64,000 nt of DNA, taken from an uncultured Alphaproteobacteria bacterium. GTDB lineage: Bacteria; Pseudomonadota; Alphaproteobacteria; JAPOUT01; G958296285. Position 1 is the stretch's first letter; each line of letters begins with the position of its first letter. This document shows positions 50,591 to 59,597 of this stretch, piece after piece. Below the pieces are notes generated by a model. It did no database searches. It saw only the letters and a list, made by a program, of their open reading frames with translations, and was not told where the DNA came from. Location: assembly GCA_958296285.1 (NCBI GenBank), contig OY282459.1:1128367-1192366 (forward strand), written 5' to 3'. The position numbers and the translations under genes were made by a program.

Positions 50591-51637
50591 TTGCCCCAAA
50601 CCGCCAACAACCTCCCCAACGCCATCCAACTCTGGATCGCAACCCTCTGCGCCCTCATAATCGCTATGATCCTGCTCGGCGGATTCGTCCGCCTCACCCA
50701 CGCCGGACTCGCCATCACCAACTGGAAACCCATCATCGGAATCCTCCCCCCCGCAACCGAAACCCAATGGCAGGAAAGCCTCCAGCTCTACCAAAAAACC
50801 GCCCACTATAAAGAACAGCATCAAGGAATAAGCCTCGCCCAATTCAAAAATCTCTATTGGCGAGAATGGACGCATCGCGCGCTCGGACGAATCCTCGGAC
50901 TGACCTTCCTTATCCCGCTCTGCTTCCTCTGGATCACAAAAACCATCCCCCCCAAACGCCTCCGACAACTGACGGCAATCTTCCTCCTCGTCGCCCTGCA
51001 AGGATGGCTCGGATGGAAAATGGTGCAAAGCGGTCTCGCCGATCAGCCCGATGTCAGCCAATATAGACTGTCCGCCCATCTGGGCTTGGCGTTCATCATC
51101 TATGGCTGCCTCTTCCGCCTCCTTCTTATCGCTCGGAGACCCCCCGCGCCAAACCTCTCAGAAAAGCGGCGCGTTTTCTCGGCGCGGGCGGCGTTCCTGA
51201 TCGGACTCCTCTTCCTCCAAATCTTGCTCGGCGGGCTGACCGCAGGTCTGGACGCCGGACTCATCCACAACAGCTGGCCGCTGATGAACGGACGATTCTT
51301 CCCCGAAAACGCCCTGACAAACAAAATCCTATGGCGAAACGCCACAGAAAACCCCGCCGCCGTCCAATTCCTTCATCGCTTGAACGCTTACTGCCTTGTC
51401 GCCCTCCTCGCGATTCATCTCGCCTCTCTGCGCGGAGATCGGACGCTCTTCCGCTCGGCTTTGACGCTGATGATTCTGCTTATCATCCAAGCCGCGCTCG
51501 GCATCGCGCTGCTGCTGCTCGTCATGCCGATCCCTCTGGCTTTGGCGCATCAATTCGGAGGCGTGATCCTGTGGAGCGCGGCGCTCTGGCATCACCAGCT
51601 CTGCCGCCAAGACGCCCCCGCGCCCCGCGCCTCTTGA
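50591..51637 (+). CDS. ctaA: Heme A synthase
   Basis: COX15/CtaA-family membrane enzyme that oxidises the heme O C8 methyl to make heme A for aa3-type oxidases. The 348-residue protein has eight membrane segments and the conserved GGFVRLTHAGLAITNWKPI segment near residue 30, the WREWTHRALGRILG histidine near 95, LHRLNAYCLVALLAIH near 260, and a final LALAHQFGGVILWSA. The start appears to be TTG 50591 with no ribosome site; a later ATG would remove half of the first helix. The 5' end is very A+C-rich. Confidence 0.9.
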   Translation: MPQTANNLPNAIQLWIATLCALIIAMILLGGFVRLTHAGLAITNWKPIIGILPPATETQWQESLQLYQKTAHYKEQHQGISLAQFKNLYWREWTHRALGRILGLTFLIPLCFLWITKTIPPKRLRQLTAIFLLVALQGWLGWKMVQSGLADQPDVSQYRLSAHLGLAFIIYGCLFRLLLIARRPPAPNLSEKRRVFSARAAFLIGLLFLQILLGGLTAGLDAGLIHNSWPLMNGRFFPENALTNKILWRNATENPAAVQFLHRLNAYCLVALLAIHLASLRGDRTLFRSALTLMILLIIQAALGIALLLLVMPIPLALAHQFGGVILWSAALWHHQLCRQDAPAPRAS

Positions 51638-51702
51638 CAGACAAGCCGCGCCGCCCTAAAAGCTTGACGATACTCCCCCCGAAACCTCAACCGACAGCGC
51701 GA

Positions 51703-52170
51703 ATGCAAAGCTACTCCGCCAAAGCCGCCGAGCTTGAAAAGACATGGATCCTGCTGGACGCCGAAGGCGTTGTCGTCGGACGCCTCGCGGCTTTTGTCGC
51801 GACCCGTCTGCGCGGGAAGCATAAGCCGCGATACACGCCGCATATGGATTGCGGAGACGGCGTCATCATCACCAATGCCCGCAAAGCCGTCTTCACCGGC
51901 AAGAAGGCGAAAGACAAAATCTACCACCGACACACAGGCTATCCCGGAGGCATCCGCGAGACGACCCCGGAAAAAATCCTCAAAAGCGGACAGCCTCAGC
52001 GCGTTCTTCTCCAAGCGGTGCGCCGCATGATGCCGGACGGGCCTCTCGCCAGAGAGCAAATGCGATCCCTCCGAATCTATCCGGACGCCGATCACCCCCA
52101 CGCCGCCCAGGCGCCGGAAATCGTGGATTTCCGCGCCGCCAATCCGAAAAACGCGCGCCAGCCTGCGTGA
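51703..52170 (+). CDS. rplM: Ribosomal protein L13 (uL13)
   Basis: The 155-residue protein has the L13 signature: TWILLDAEGVVVGRLAAFVA near residue 14, GKHKPRYTPHMDCGDGVII, and HRHTGYPGGIRE near 75. It is followed after 16 bases by rpsI, the universal rplM-rpsI operon. Confidence 0.97.
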   Translation: MQSYSAKAAELEKTWILLDAEGVVVGRLAAFVATRLRGKHKPRYTPHMDCGDGVIITNARKAVFTGKKAKDKIYHRHTGYPGGIRETTPEKILKSGQPQRVLLQAVRRMMPDGPLAREQMRSLRIYPDADHPHAAQAPEIVDFRAANPKNARQPA

Positions 52171-52186
52171 AGGATAAAAGAGCGAA

Positions 52187-52618
52187 ATGAGCCAAGCCGC
52201 CGAAGAGAAAAAAGCCCCGAAAGAGGCGCAGCCCGCCCGCATCTACGCCACAGGCAAGCGAAAAGACGCCTGCGCGCGCGTTTGGCTCTCTCCGGGGACG
52301 GGAAAACTCACCATCAACAAAAAACCCTTTGAAGACTATTTCGCCCGCGACCTCTTGCGGATGATCGTGCGCCAGCCCTTTGAAGCCGCCGCGCGCGAAG
52401 GGCAATATGACGCCTTCTGCACTGTCCGCGGCGGAGGGCTTTCGGGACAAGCGGGCGCGCTCAAACATGGAATCGCCAAAGCCCTCGTGCTTCAAGATCC
52501 GCAGACCCGCGCGCCTCTGAAGGCGAAAGGCTTCTTGACGCGCGATTCTCGGGTCGTGGAGCGCAAGAAATACGGACGCCGCAAAGCGCGCCGCCGATTC
52601 CAATTCTCCAAGCGCTGA
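52187..52618 (+). CDS. rpsI: Ribosomal protein S9 (uS9)
   Basis: The 143-residue protein has the S9 signature near residue 23 ([18 protein letters not shown]), [19 protein letters not shown] near 88, and the basic tail [24 protein letters not shown] that reaches the decoding site. The first 20 residues are an Ala/Lys/Glu-rich extension often seen in alphaproteobacteria. A lipoprotein gene overlaps its stop. Confidence 0.97.
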   Translation: MSQAAEEKKAPKEAQPARIYATGKRKDACARVWLSPGTGKLTINKKPFEDYFARDLLRMIVRQPFEAAAREGQYDAFCTVRGGGLSGQAGALKHGIAKALVLQDPQTRAPLKAKGFLTRDSRVVERKKYGRRKARRRFQFSKR

Positions 52619-52884
52619 TGGCTGTCTCTTTTTTCACGAAGGCGGGCGGAGCGTCTCTGATCTTGACGGCGCTGTTTCTGCTGACCGCGACAGGCTGCAC
52701 CTTTGATCGGGATGTCTGGTATGGCGATGGCGATCTGGCTTCGCTTGAGGAAAAATCGGCGGCTTATCCCGATCTCGCGGCGATTTCTTTTCGCTCGCGC
52801 CGCGTGATGACAAAAAAGGCGCGCCGCGCTCTTGCCGAATCGCTGGACAAGGACAGTCGCTCCGCTTCACGCCGAAAGAAATAA
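52618..52884 (+). CDS. Small lipoprotein
   Basis: The 88-residue protein has a signal peptide with lipobox LTATGC, the cysteine at about residue 27, and a mature part of about 60 residues rich in charged residues. Its start ATG overlaps the rpsI stop. No family is recognised. Confidence 0.65.
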   Translation: MAVSFFTKAGGASLILTALFLLTATGCTFDRDVWYGDGDLASLEEKSAAYPDLAAISFRSRRVMTKKARRALAESLDKDSRSASRRKK

Positions 52885-53111
52885 ACCTTTGGCAATAAAA
52901 GGTTTATTCCGAGAACCCCGTCTCGGCGGCGGACGGGTTTTCGGCGGATCGTTAAAATTTCGCCGCGAGAAATATTATGAAAAATATTTTGAGAATTTCC
53001 TTTTACATTCCGCGAATCTGTCGTATACAGAAACAAATCTGCGGGGGGGCATATGCCAAACCGCCAGGCAACGATCTTTATCGGATCAAACATCAAAAGA
53101 GGGAGTTTGTC

Positions 53112-53285
53112 ATGACAACTCATAAAAGTTCGGCCCGGCGGTCTTGGCCGCTTGCGCTGGTTCTTGCTTTTTCGCTTGCGGGCTGCGAGAGCCTCAGTGA
53201 ATGCTGGGACATGATGATGGGTGATGGCGCATCTTTGCATACGCCTCAAGACATCCATGTCAGCATGACTGTCCGCGAGGAGTAA
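53112..53285 (+). CDS. Short lipoprotein
   Basis: The 57-residue protein has a basic start, a hydrophobic stretch (WPLALVLAFSLAGCESL) and a lipobox LAGC at about residues 22-25. The mature part is only about 33 residues. ATG 53112 follows AGAGGGAG; an upstream in-frame ATG at 52977 gives no signal peptide at the right place. A strong terminator follows 39 bases later. It may be an entericidin-like or small envelope lipoprotein. Confidence 0.6.
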   Translation: MTTHKSSARRSWPLALVLAFSLAGCESLSECWDMMMGDGASLHTPQDIHVSMTVREE

Positions 53286-53323
53286 GCCAGACGAATCAGT
53301 CTGATTTGCTTTCAAAGGCTGAC

Positions 53324-53366
53324 AGAAGCGCTTGTGGAGGTACCTTCGCAAGCGCTTCTTTTCTTT
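53324..53366 (+). terminator. Intrinsic terminator
   Basis: AGAAGCGCTTG (53324-53334) pairs perfectly with CAAGCGCTTCT (53349-53359) around a 14-base loop, followed by TTTCTTT. It would end transcription of the short lipoprotein gene. Confidence 0.8.
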
Positions 53367-53419
53367 AGAGCGGCGCGGGGGCAGCGGCAGGAGCGGGCAA
53401 AGACCTCAGGAGATATTTC

Positions 53420-54706
53420 TTGGAAGAAACCAAGCGCGAAAACCAAAAAAACCTCTTCTATCGGATAGAGCGGCTGCCTCCTTACGTCTTTGAGGAGGTG
53501 AATCGCCTCAAAGCCGAAGCGCGCGCCAAAGGCGAAGACATTATTGATTTCGGCATGGGGAATCCCGACATGCCGACCCCGGAACCCATCGTCAAAAAAC
53601 TGATTGAGACGGTCGGCAAGCCCAGAACGAATCGCTATTCGGCATCGCGCGGCATCATCGGACTGCGCCGCGCGCAAGCCGCCTATTATAAGCGCCGCTT
53701 CGGAGTGGCGCTCAATCCCGACAGCGAGATTGTCGTGACTCTCGGCTCTAAAGAGGGGTTCATCAATATGGCGCAGGCGATAACCTCGCCTGGGAGCGTT
53801 GTTTTGGTGCCGGATCCGTCTTATCCGATTCACAGTTTCGGCTTTATTTTGGCGGGGGCTTCGGTGCGGCGGTTTCCTTTGGGCGCGGGGGAGGATTTTC
53901 AGGACGCCTTCCTCCGAGACATAGATCGCGCCGCCGCGAATATCTCGCCGCCGCCCTTGGCGCTCGTCTGCAATTTCCCGTGCAACCCGACCGCGCAGAC
54001 CGCCGATGCGGGTTTTTACAAAGAGCTTGTCGCGCTCGCCAAGAAGCGCGGATTTTTTATTTTGTCGGATTTGGCTTACGCCGAGATTTACTTTAATCCG
54101 AATGCGCCGCCGCCCTCCATCTTGGAAGTGGCGGGGGCGAAGGATGTCTCTGTGGAATTCACCTCCATGAGCAAAACTTACGCGATGCCCGGCTGGCGCA
54201 TTGGTTTCGCGGTCGGCAATGAGAGGCTGATTCACGCGCTGGCGCGGGTCAAATCCTATGTGGATTACGGCGCGTTCACGCCGATTCAAGTCGCCTCCGC
54301 CGAAGCGCTGAACGGGCCGCAGGACTGCGTGGAAGAGATTCGCGGCGTCTACAAAGCGAGACGCGACATTCTCACCGACAGTTTCGCCCGCGCCGGCTGG
54401 AGGATTCCGCCGCCCTCGGCGACGATGTTCGCCTGGGCGCCTCTGCCCGAAAATTTCCGCGCTATGGGATCGCTTGCCTTCTCGCGGATGATTCTGAAGG
54501 AGGCGGGGATCGCCGTCTCGCCGGGCGCGGGCTTCGGGGATGGTGGAGACGGTTTTGTCCGCGTCAGTCTTGTGGAGAATCCGCAGCGCATTCGGCAGGC
54601 GGCGCGATCTTTCCGCAATCTGATGAAGGCGCGTGGCGCGAAGGGCGCGGCGCGCGAGGGGCGCGGGGCGCGGTCGGATCAGACAGACAAAGCCTCCGCC
54701 CATTGA
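53420..54706 (+). CDS. Class I/II aminotransferase (AlaC / LL-DAP aminotransferase-like)
   Basis: The PLP enzyme has 428 residues, with DFGMGNPDMPTPEPIV near residue 40, CNFPCNPTAQ near 192, and the PLP lysine in SMSKTYAMPGWRIGF near 253. Start is TTG 53420 with AGGAG seven bases upstream. Relatives beside hom are usually annotated LL-diaminopimelate or alanine/valine aminotransferase; the true substrate is unclear. It overlaps hom by four bases, tying it to aspartate-family amino-acid synthesis. Confidence 0.87.
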   Translation: MEETKRENQKNLFYRIERLPPYVFEEVNRLKAEARAKGEDIIDFGMGNPDMPTPEPIVKKLIETVGKPRTNRYSASRGIIGLRRAQAAYYKRRFGVALNPDSEIVVTLGSKEGFINMAQAITSPGSVVLVPDPSYPIHSFGFILAGASVRRFPLGAGEDFQDAFLRDIDRAAANISPPPLALVCNFPCNPTAQTADAGFYKELVALAKKRGFFILSDLAYAEIYFNPNAPPPSILEVAGAKDVSVEFTSMSKTYAMPGWRIGFAVGNERLIHALARVKSYVDYGAFTPIQVASAEALNGPQDCVEEIRGVYKARRDILTDSFARAGWRIPPPSATMFAWAPLPENFRAMGSLAFSRMILKEAGIAVSPGAGFGDGGDGFVRVSLVENPQRIRQAARSFRNLMKARGAKGAAREGRGARSDQTDKASAH

Positions 54707-56010
54707 CTCGTCCCTTTTCCATAGTTCTCGCGGGGCTGGGGACGGTCGGGGGCGCGTTTGTCAAGCGTCTCGCCTCTCGGGAGGACAGCGCGCCGGCTTT
54801 AAAACTTGTCGCCGTCTCCGCGAGGGACAGAAAGAAGCGCCGCGCCCTGCCTCTAGAGGGGGTCGCATGGGCGGAGGACGCCGAAACATTGCTTCGCCAT
54901 GAGGCGGACGCTGTCGTGGAGCTGATCGGCGGGGCGGAGGGCGCGGCGCGGAATCTGGTTGAAGCGGCTCTCGCCAAAGGAACCCCGGTGATCACGGCGA
55001 ATAAGGCGCTCTTGGCGCGGCATGGCGCGGCGCTCGCCGCTCTCGCCGAGAAGAATGACGCGCCTCTTCTTTATGAGGCGGCGATCGCGGCGGCTCTGCC
55101 GGCGGTGCGGGTTTCGCGCGACAGTCTGTCCGCCGAGCCTGTGGCGCGGGTCTTCGGGATTCTCAACGGCACATGCAACCATATCCTCACGGCGATGGCG
55201 GGCGGACGCCCATTTGACGAGGCTCTGAAAGACGCGCAGCGTCAAGGCTATGCCGAGGCGGATCCGTCTTTGGATATTGACGGACATGACGCGGCGCAGA
55301 AATTGACGCTGTTGTCGGCGCTCTGTTTCGGGGTCGCGCCGAGCGAGGCGGCGGTGGAGACGGAGGGCATCCGCGATCTGATACAGATGGACATGCGTCT
55401 CGCCGAGGGCTTTGGCTATGCGATCCGCCTTGTCGCGGACGCTTCGGCGGCAGGAGGGGGGCGGGGGATTCGGCAATGCGTCCGTCCGCGTCTTCTGCCT
55501 CTCGGACATCGCCTCGCCAAAGCGGAGGGGGCGATCAACGCGCTGATCATTTCGGGACGCCATATTGGCGATCTTCTGTTGGAAGGGGAGGGCGCGGGAG
55601 CCTCGCCGACCGCCGCCGCCGTGCTTTCTGACGCCGCCGCTTTGGCGCGAGGCGATGCGCGGCTTCCCGTTTTCTCTCGCCCTGCCGAGACGCTGCGCGA
55701 GGCGTCCGCCGCCTCTTCGGAGAAGGAGGCGTTTCAGGAGGCGTTTTACGTTCGGGTTTTCGCGCGAGACGAGCCCGGCAGCGCGGCGAAGATCACGCGG
55801 ATTTTCGCCGAGGAAGGCGTCTCGCTCGCGCGAATCACGCAGACCGATGAAATCCGCGACAAAAAGACATCAGGCGGCGTGGCGCGGCTGCCCGTGGCGG
55901 TGATCACCCACGCGGCGGAGCGCGCCGCGATAGAAAGAATCCGCGCCCGGTTGAAGGAAGCGTCTCCGATCGCAATTTCGGTGGAGACGGAATCCGCCGA
56001 ATCGGTATAA
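54703..56010 (+). CDS. hom: Homoserine dehydrogenase
   Basis: The enzyme reduces aspartate semialdehyde to homoserine for threonine and methionine. The 435-residue protein has the NAD(P) motif LAGLGTVGGAF near residue 9, ITANKALLARHG near 97, GILNGTCNHILTAM near 151, and ADPSLDIDGHDAAQKL near 184. A C-terminal ACT domain (FYVRVFARDEPGSAAKITRIF near 350) suggests threonine feedback. Start is TTG 54703 overlapping the aminotransferase stop. Confidence 0.95.
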   Translation: MTRPFSIVLAGLGTVGGAFVKRLASREDSAPALKLVAVSARDRKKRRALPLEGVAWAEDAETLLRHEADAVVELIGGAEGAARNLVEAALAKGTPVITANKALLARHGAALAALAEKNDAPLLYEAAIAAALPAVRVSRDSLSAEPVARVFGILNGTCNHILTAMAGGRPFDEALKDAQRQGYAEADPSLDIDGHDAAQKLTLLSALCFGVAPSEAAVETEGIRDLIQMDMRLAEGFGYAIRLVADASAAGGGRGIRQCVRPRLLPLGHRLAKAEGAINALIISGRHIGDLLLEGEGAGASPTAAAVLSDAAALARGDARLPVFSRPAETLREASAASSEKEAFQEAFYVRVFARDEPGSAAKITRIFAEEGVSLARITQTDEIRDKKTSGGVARLPVAVITHAAERAAIERIRARLKEASPIAISVETESAESV

Positions 56011-56019
56011 GCTCCGCCT

Positions 56020-57051
56020 ATGAAAGCGAGCCGCGACAGCGAAACCATTGCCGAAAACGCCTCGGCGCTCTCGCCTCTTTTGGAGACGGGGCTTCTCCGC
56101 GCGACAGAGGCGGCGGCGATCGCGGCGTCCGATTTTATCGGTCGGGGCGATGAGCGCGCCGCCGACATGGCGGCGGTGGAGGCGATGCGGACGGTTCTCT
56201 CGGCGATGGCGATGCGCGGGCGAGTCGTCATTGGCGAGGGCGAGCGGGACGCCGCCCCGATGCTCTATATCGGCGAAGAGCTCGGCAGCGGAGATGGCAT
56301 GGCGGTGGATATCGCCGTGGATCCTCTGGAAGGCACGACCCTCACCGCCAAAGCGATGAGCAACGCGCTGACAGTCGCCGCGCTTGGCGCGTCCGGCGCG
56401 CTCCTCCACGCGCCGGACGTCTATATGGAGAAGATCGTCATTGGCAGGAATGACGGCGAGGACTATCCGCCCAATCTGATCTCGCTTGACGCGGAGATTG
56501 GCGACACTATCGGCGCTCTCGCCAAAGCCAAGGGCGTCAAGCCGAAAAAGATCACCGCATGCGCGCTGGACAGACCCCGCCATGACGCGCTCATCCGCGA
56601 TCTCAGAAAAGCCGGGGCGGCTCTCCATCTGATCACCGATGGCGACATCGCCGCCGCGATTCACGCCGCCGCTCCGTCATCACCGATAGATATTTATGTC
56701 GGCATAGGGGGCGCGCCTGAGGGAGTCTTGGCGGCGGCGGCGCTCGCCTGTCTTGGGGGGCAGATGCAGGGGCGTCTCGTCTTTTCGGGGGACGAGCAGA
56801 GGAGACGCGCCGAAACGATGGGAATCACGGATGCCAGCCGAATCTACAATCTTTCGGACATGGTGCGCGGCGGCGTTCTCTTCGCGGCGAGCGGCGTGAC
56901 GTCAGGCTCGCTCTTGGACGGGGTCGCGCGGGGGCAGGATGGGAGTTTTTCGGTGAATTCGCTTCTTTTATCCTCGGCGTCCGGGGAGGCGCGGAGAATT
57001 CACGCGCATTATCCTCCGAAAGAAGGGGCGGGAAAGCGGAAGCGCCGATGA
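56020..57051 (+). CDS. glpX: Fructose-1,6-bisphosphatase, class II
   Basis: The metal-dependent enzyme of gluconeogenesis has 343 residues, with the motif GEGERDAAPMLYIGEELG near residue 73, the metal-binding IAVDPLEGTT near 101, and GIGGAPEGVLAAAAL near 228. It follows hom by nine bases and overlaps recJ by four, an order (hom-glpX-recJ) common in alphaproteobacteria. Confidence 0.94.
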   Translation: MKASRDSETIAENASALSPLLETGLLRATEAAAIAASDFIGRGDERAADMAAVEAMRTVLSAMAMRGRVVIGEGERDAAPMLYIGEELGSGDGMAVDIAVDPLEGTTLTAKAMSNALTVAALGASGALLHAPDVYMEKIVIGRNDGEDYPPNLISLDAEIGDTIGALAKAKGVKPKKITACALDRPRHDALIRDLRKAGAALHLITDGDIAAAIHAAAPSSPIDIYVGIGGAPEGVLAAAALACLGGQMQGRLVFSGDEQRRRAETMGITDASRIYNLSDMVRGGVLFAASGVTSGSLLDGVARGQDGSFSVNSLLLSSASGEARRIHAHYPPKEGAGKRKRR

Positions 57052-58835
57052 CCGAGACAAACGGCAATCTTTTGGGCGTGAGTCGATCCCTCAAAGGTCG
57101 GCGATGGCAGGCCTCTGACGTGGATGAGACGGCGCGTCAGGCGCTCCGACAGACTCATGGCGTCTCGGACATTCTGTCGCGGATTTTGGCGGCGCGAGGC
57201 GTCCGCGCCGAGGATTGCGGCGCTTTCCTCAAACCCGCCCTCCGCGACGCTCTCCCCGATCCCTCCCGCCTCGCCGGCATGGATCAAGCCGCCGAGATTC
57301 TCCGCCAAGCGATTGAGACGCGACAGCCTGTCGCGATTTTCGGCGATTATGACGCGGACGGCATCACCTCCTCGGCGATGCTGACAAATTATCTGCGTCT
57401 GTTGGGTGTGCCGACAGAGGTTCATCTTCCCGATCGGATGAAAGAGGGCTATGGCGTCAATCTGTCGGCGCTGCGCGCGCTGAGAGAGAAGGGTTTCTGT
57501 CTCGTCATCACGGTGGATTGCGGCGTCTCGGATGGAGAAATTCTGGCGCGGGCGGCAGAAGAAGGCTCGCGCATTGTCGTTTTGGATCATCATCCGGCGG
57601 AAGCGCCGCCTGACGGAATCGCCGCGCTCGTCAATCCGAACTGCCCGCCTGACGAGAGCGGCTTGGGTTATTTGTCGGCGGCGGGTCTTGTTTTTCTTTT
57701 TTTGGCGGCGGTGAATCGTCTGCTGCGCGCGAGCATGACGCCTCCGGATCTGGTTCAATTTCTTGATTTGGCGGCTCTTGGGACGGTCTGCGATGTTTCC
57801 CCTCTTGTCGGCTTGAACAGAGCGCTTGTCGTTCGGGGCTTGGCGGCGCTTTCGCGAGGACGGCATCGGGGCTTGGCGGCGCTGATTCGCGCGGCGGGCG
57901 GAATCAGAACGCTGGACGCGCAGACTTTCAGTTTTCTTCTTGGTCCTCGCATTAATGCGGCGGGGCGGATGGGGCATGCGTCTCTGGCGCTGGCGCTGCT
58001 GATGAGCGAGACCGACGCCGAAGCTGACGCCCGCGCCGCCGAGTTGGAGACTCTCAACAAGCAGAGACGCGCCTTAGAGCAGGCGATGACCGAGCAGGCG
58101 GCGGCGAGAGTGAATGCGCGTTATGACGGTCGCAATAAAACGCCGCCTTTTTTGCTTGTCGCGTCTGACGATTGGCATGTCGGGGTTTTGGGGATTGTCG
58201 CGGCGCGTCTGCGCGATCGCTATGGCCGTCCTTCGGCGGTTGTCGCGATCGGCGCGGACGGGATCGGCGTGGGATCGGCGCGCGCGCCTGACGGCGTTCA
58301 TCTTGGGCGTCTGATAGCGCGGGCGCGGGAGAAGGGTCTCTTGATTCGGGGCGGCGGACATGCGGCGGCGGCGGGCTTCACGGTGGAGGCGTCTCGGATT
58401 GAGGCGCTTGAGGCGTTTCTTCAAGAGGAAGCCTCCGCGCATGGCGAGACGGACGAAGCGCCGCCTTTGATCGTGGATGCGATCCTCCGCGCTGAAGGGG
58501 CGACCCGCGATCTTTTTGATCAGATTCAGAAAGCCGGGCCATTCGGGAAAGGGAACCCTGAACCATGCCTCGCGCTCGCCGATATGCGGCTAGCCTATTG
58601 GGAGAAGAAGGCGGGAGGACATTTGCGCTGTCGGTTTGAATCCTCTTCCGGCGCATCTTTTTCCGCGATAGCCTTTCGGGCGGCGGATGGCGCGATGGCG
58701 AAGGCTTTCGCGAAAAATCGTCAGGAATTGTTTCATCTCGCCGGCTCGCTGCGCCCCGGATGGCATGGCGGCATGGAACTGACGCTGGAAGACGCGGCGC
58801 TTTCGCGCGATTGCGTCTCGGCGCGCGCCGCCTAG
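57048..58835 (+). CDS. recJ: Single-stranded-DNA-specific exonuclease RecJ
   Basis: The 5'-3' ssDNA exonuclease of recombination and mismatch repair has 595 residues. DHH-family motifs are visible: IFGDYDADGITSSAML near residue 96, VDCGVSDG near 160, the VLDHHPAE DHH motif near 183, and the DHHA1-region GGGHAAAAGFTVEA near 432. It acts on 5' ends, so it is one of the enzymes that could generate 3' tails at breaks. It overlaps glpX by four bases. Confidence 0.94.
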   Translation: MTETNGNLLGVSRSLKGRRWQASDVDETARQALRQTHGVSDILSRILAARGVRAEDCGAFLKPALRDALPDPSRLAGMDQAAEILRQAIETRQPVAIFGDYDADGITSSAMLTNYLRLLGVPTEVHLPDRMKEGYGVNLSALRALREKGFCLVITVDCGVSDGEILARAAEEGSRIVVLDHHPAEAPPDGIAALVNPNCPPDESGLGYLSAAGLVFLFLAAVNRLLRASMTPPDLVQFLDLAALGTVCDVSPLVGLNRALVVRGLAALSRGRHRGLAALIRAAGGIRTLDAQTFSFLLGPRINAAGRMGHASLALALLMSETDAEADARAAELETLNKQRRALEQAMTEQAAARVNARYDGRNKTPPFLLVASDDWHVGVLGIVAARLRDRYGRPSAVVAIGADGIGVGSARAPDGVHLGRLIARAREKGLLIRGGGHAAAAGFTVEASRIEALEAFLQEEASAHGETDEAPPLIVDAILRAEGATRDLFDQIQKAGPFGKGNPEPCLALADMRLAYWEKKAGGHLRCRFESSSGASFSAIAFRAADGAMAKAFAKNRQELFHLAGSLRPGWHGGMELTLEDAALSRDCVSARAA

Positions 58836-58926
58836 TATCTTGAGTCTTGAGTCTTGCGGCGGCGCTTGAGAATGGTGTAGTTCCTTCCCATCGGCGCGTT
58901 TGACGGCGCCGGCGAAAGGGAAGCCG

Positions 58927-59595
58927 ATGACCGATATATTCCGCGATGTGGATGAAGCGGTGCGCCGTGAGCGCTATCTTTATCTTTGGCGGCGCTATGG
59001 GCCGTTGTCGCTGGGCGTTCTGGGCTGCGCGGTCTTTCTGTTCGGAGCGCTGTTCTTTTGGGTTCAGAGCGCGAGAGAGTCGCGCCGCGACGCTTCTCTC
59101 GCCTTTGACAAAGCGCTTGGCTTAAAGAGCGCCGCGCCGCAGCTCCAAGCCCTCGCCGATCTGCGCGGGCAAGACGATCTCTATGGCGAACTCGCCCTTT
59201 TTCATCGGGCGGCGATCCTCGCCAGAGCGGAGAGAAGGCGCGAAGCCCTCGCTCTCTATGAGGCGCTGGAAAAGGCGGAGGGCGTCTCCCAGACGCTCCG
59301 CGATTTGGCGGGCATCCATGCCGCCTCGCTGATGGTCGGAATAGAAGATTTCGCCGAGATTGAGCGCCGCCTCGCCCCAAGCCTTCAAGATGGCGCGCCT
59401 TTCATCTTCTCGGCGAAGGAAACGCTGGCGCTCGCCGCCATCGCCGCCGGAAAGGAGGAGCGCGCCTATCAGATCTATAAGGAGATATCAGAATCGGACG
59501 CCGCGCCGCCTTCCATGATAGAGCGCGCCAAGATTATGCTCTCCTCGTCTCTGAAGAGACCCGCCCCTGCCTCGCTTGTCCCCCCGAAGCCATAA
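58927..59595 (+). CDS. Membrane-anchored TPR-like protein (YfgM-type)
   Basis: The 222-residue protein has one N-terminal membrane segment (GPLSLGVLGCAVFLFGALFF, near residues 25-44) and a helical TPR-like periplasmic part. It matches the DUF2133/YfgM-type TPR proteins encoded just before bamB, which aid outer-membrane protein transit near SecYEG. ATG 58927 follows AAAGGGAAG. A short CTTGAGT tandem lies upstream at about 58839-58853. Confidence 0.78.
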   Translation: MTDIFRDVDEAVRRERYLYLWRRYGPLSLGVLGCAVFLFGALFFWVQSARESRRDASLAFDKALGLKSAAPQLQALADLRGQDDLYGELALFHRAAILARAERRREALALYEALEKAEGVSQTLRDLAGIHAASLMVGIEDFAEIERRLAPSLQDGAPFIFSAKETLALAAIAAGKEERAYQIYKEISESDAAPPSMIERAKIMLSSSLKRPAPASLVPPKP

Positions 59596-59597
59596 AG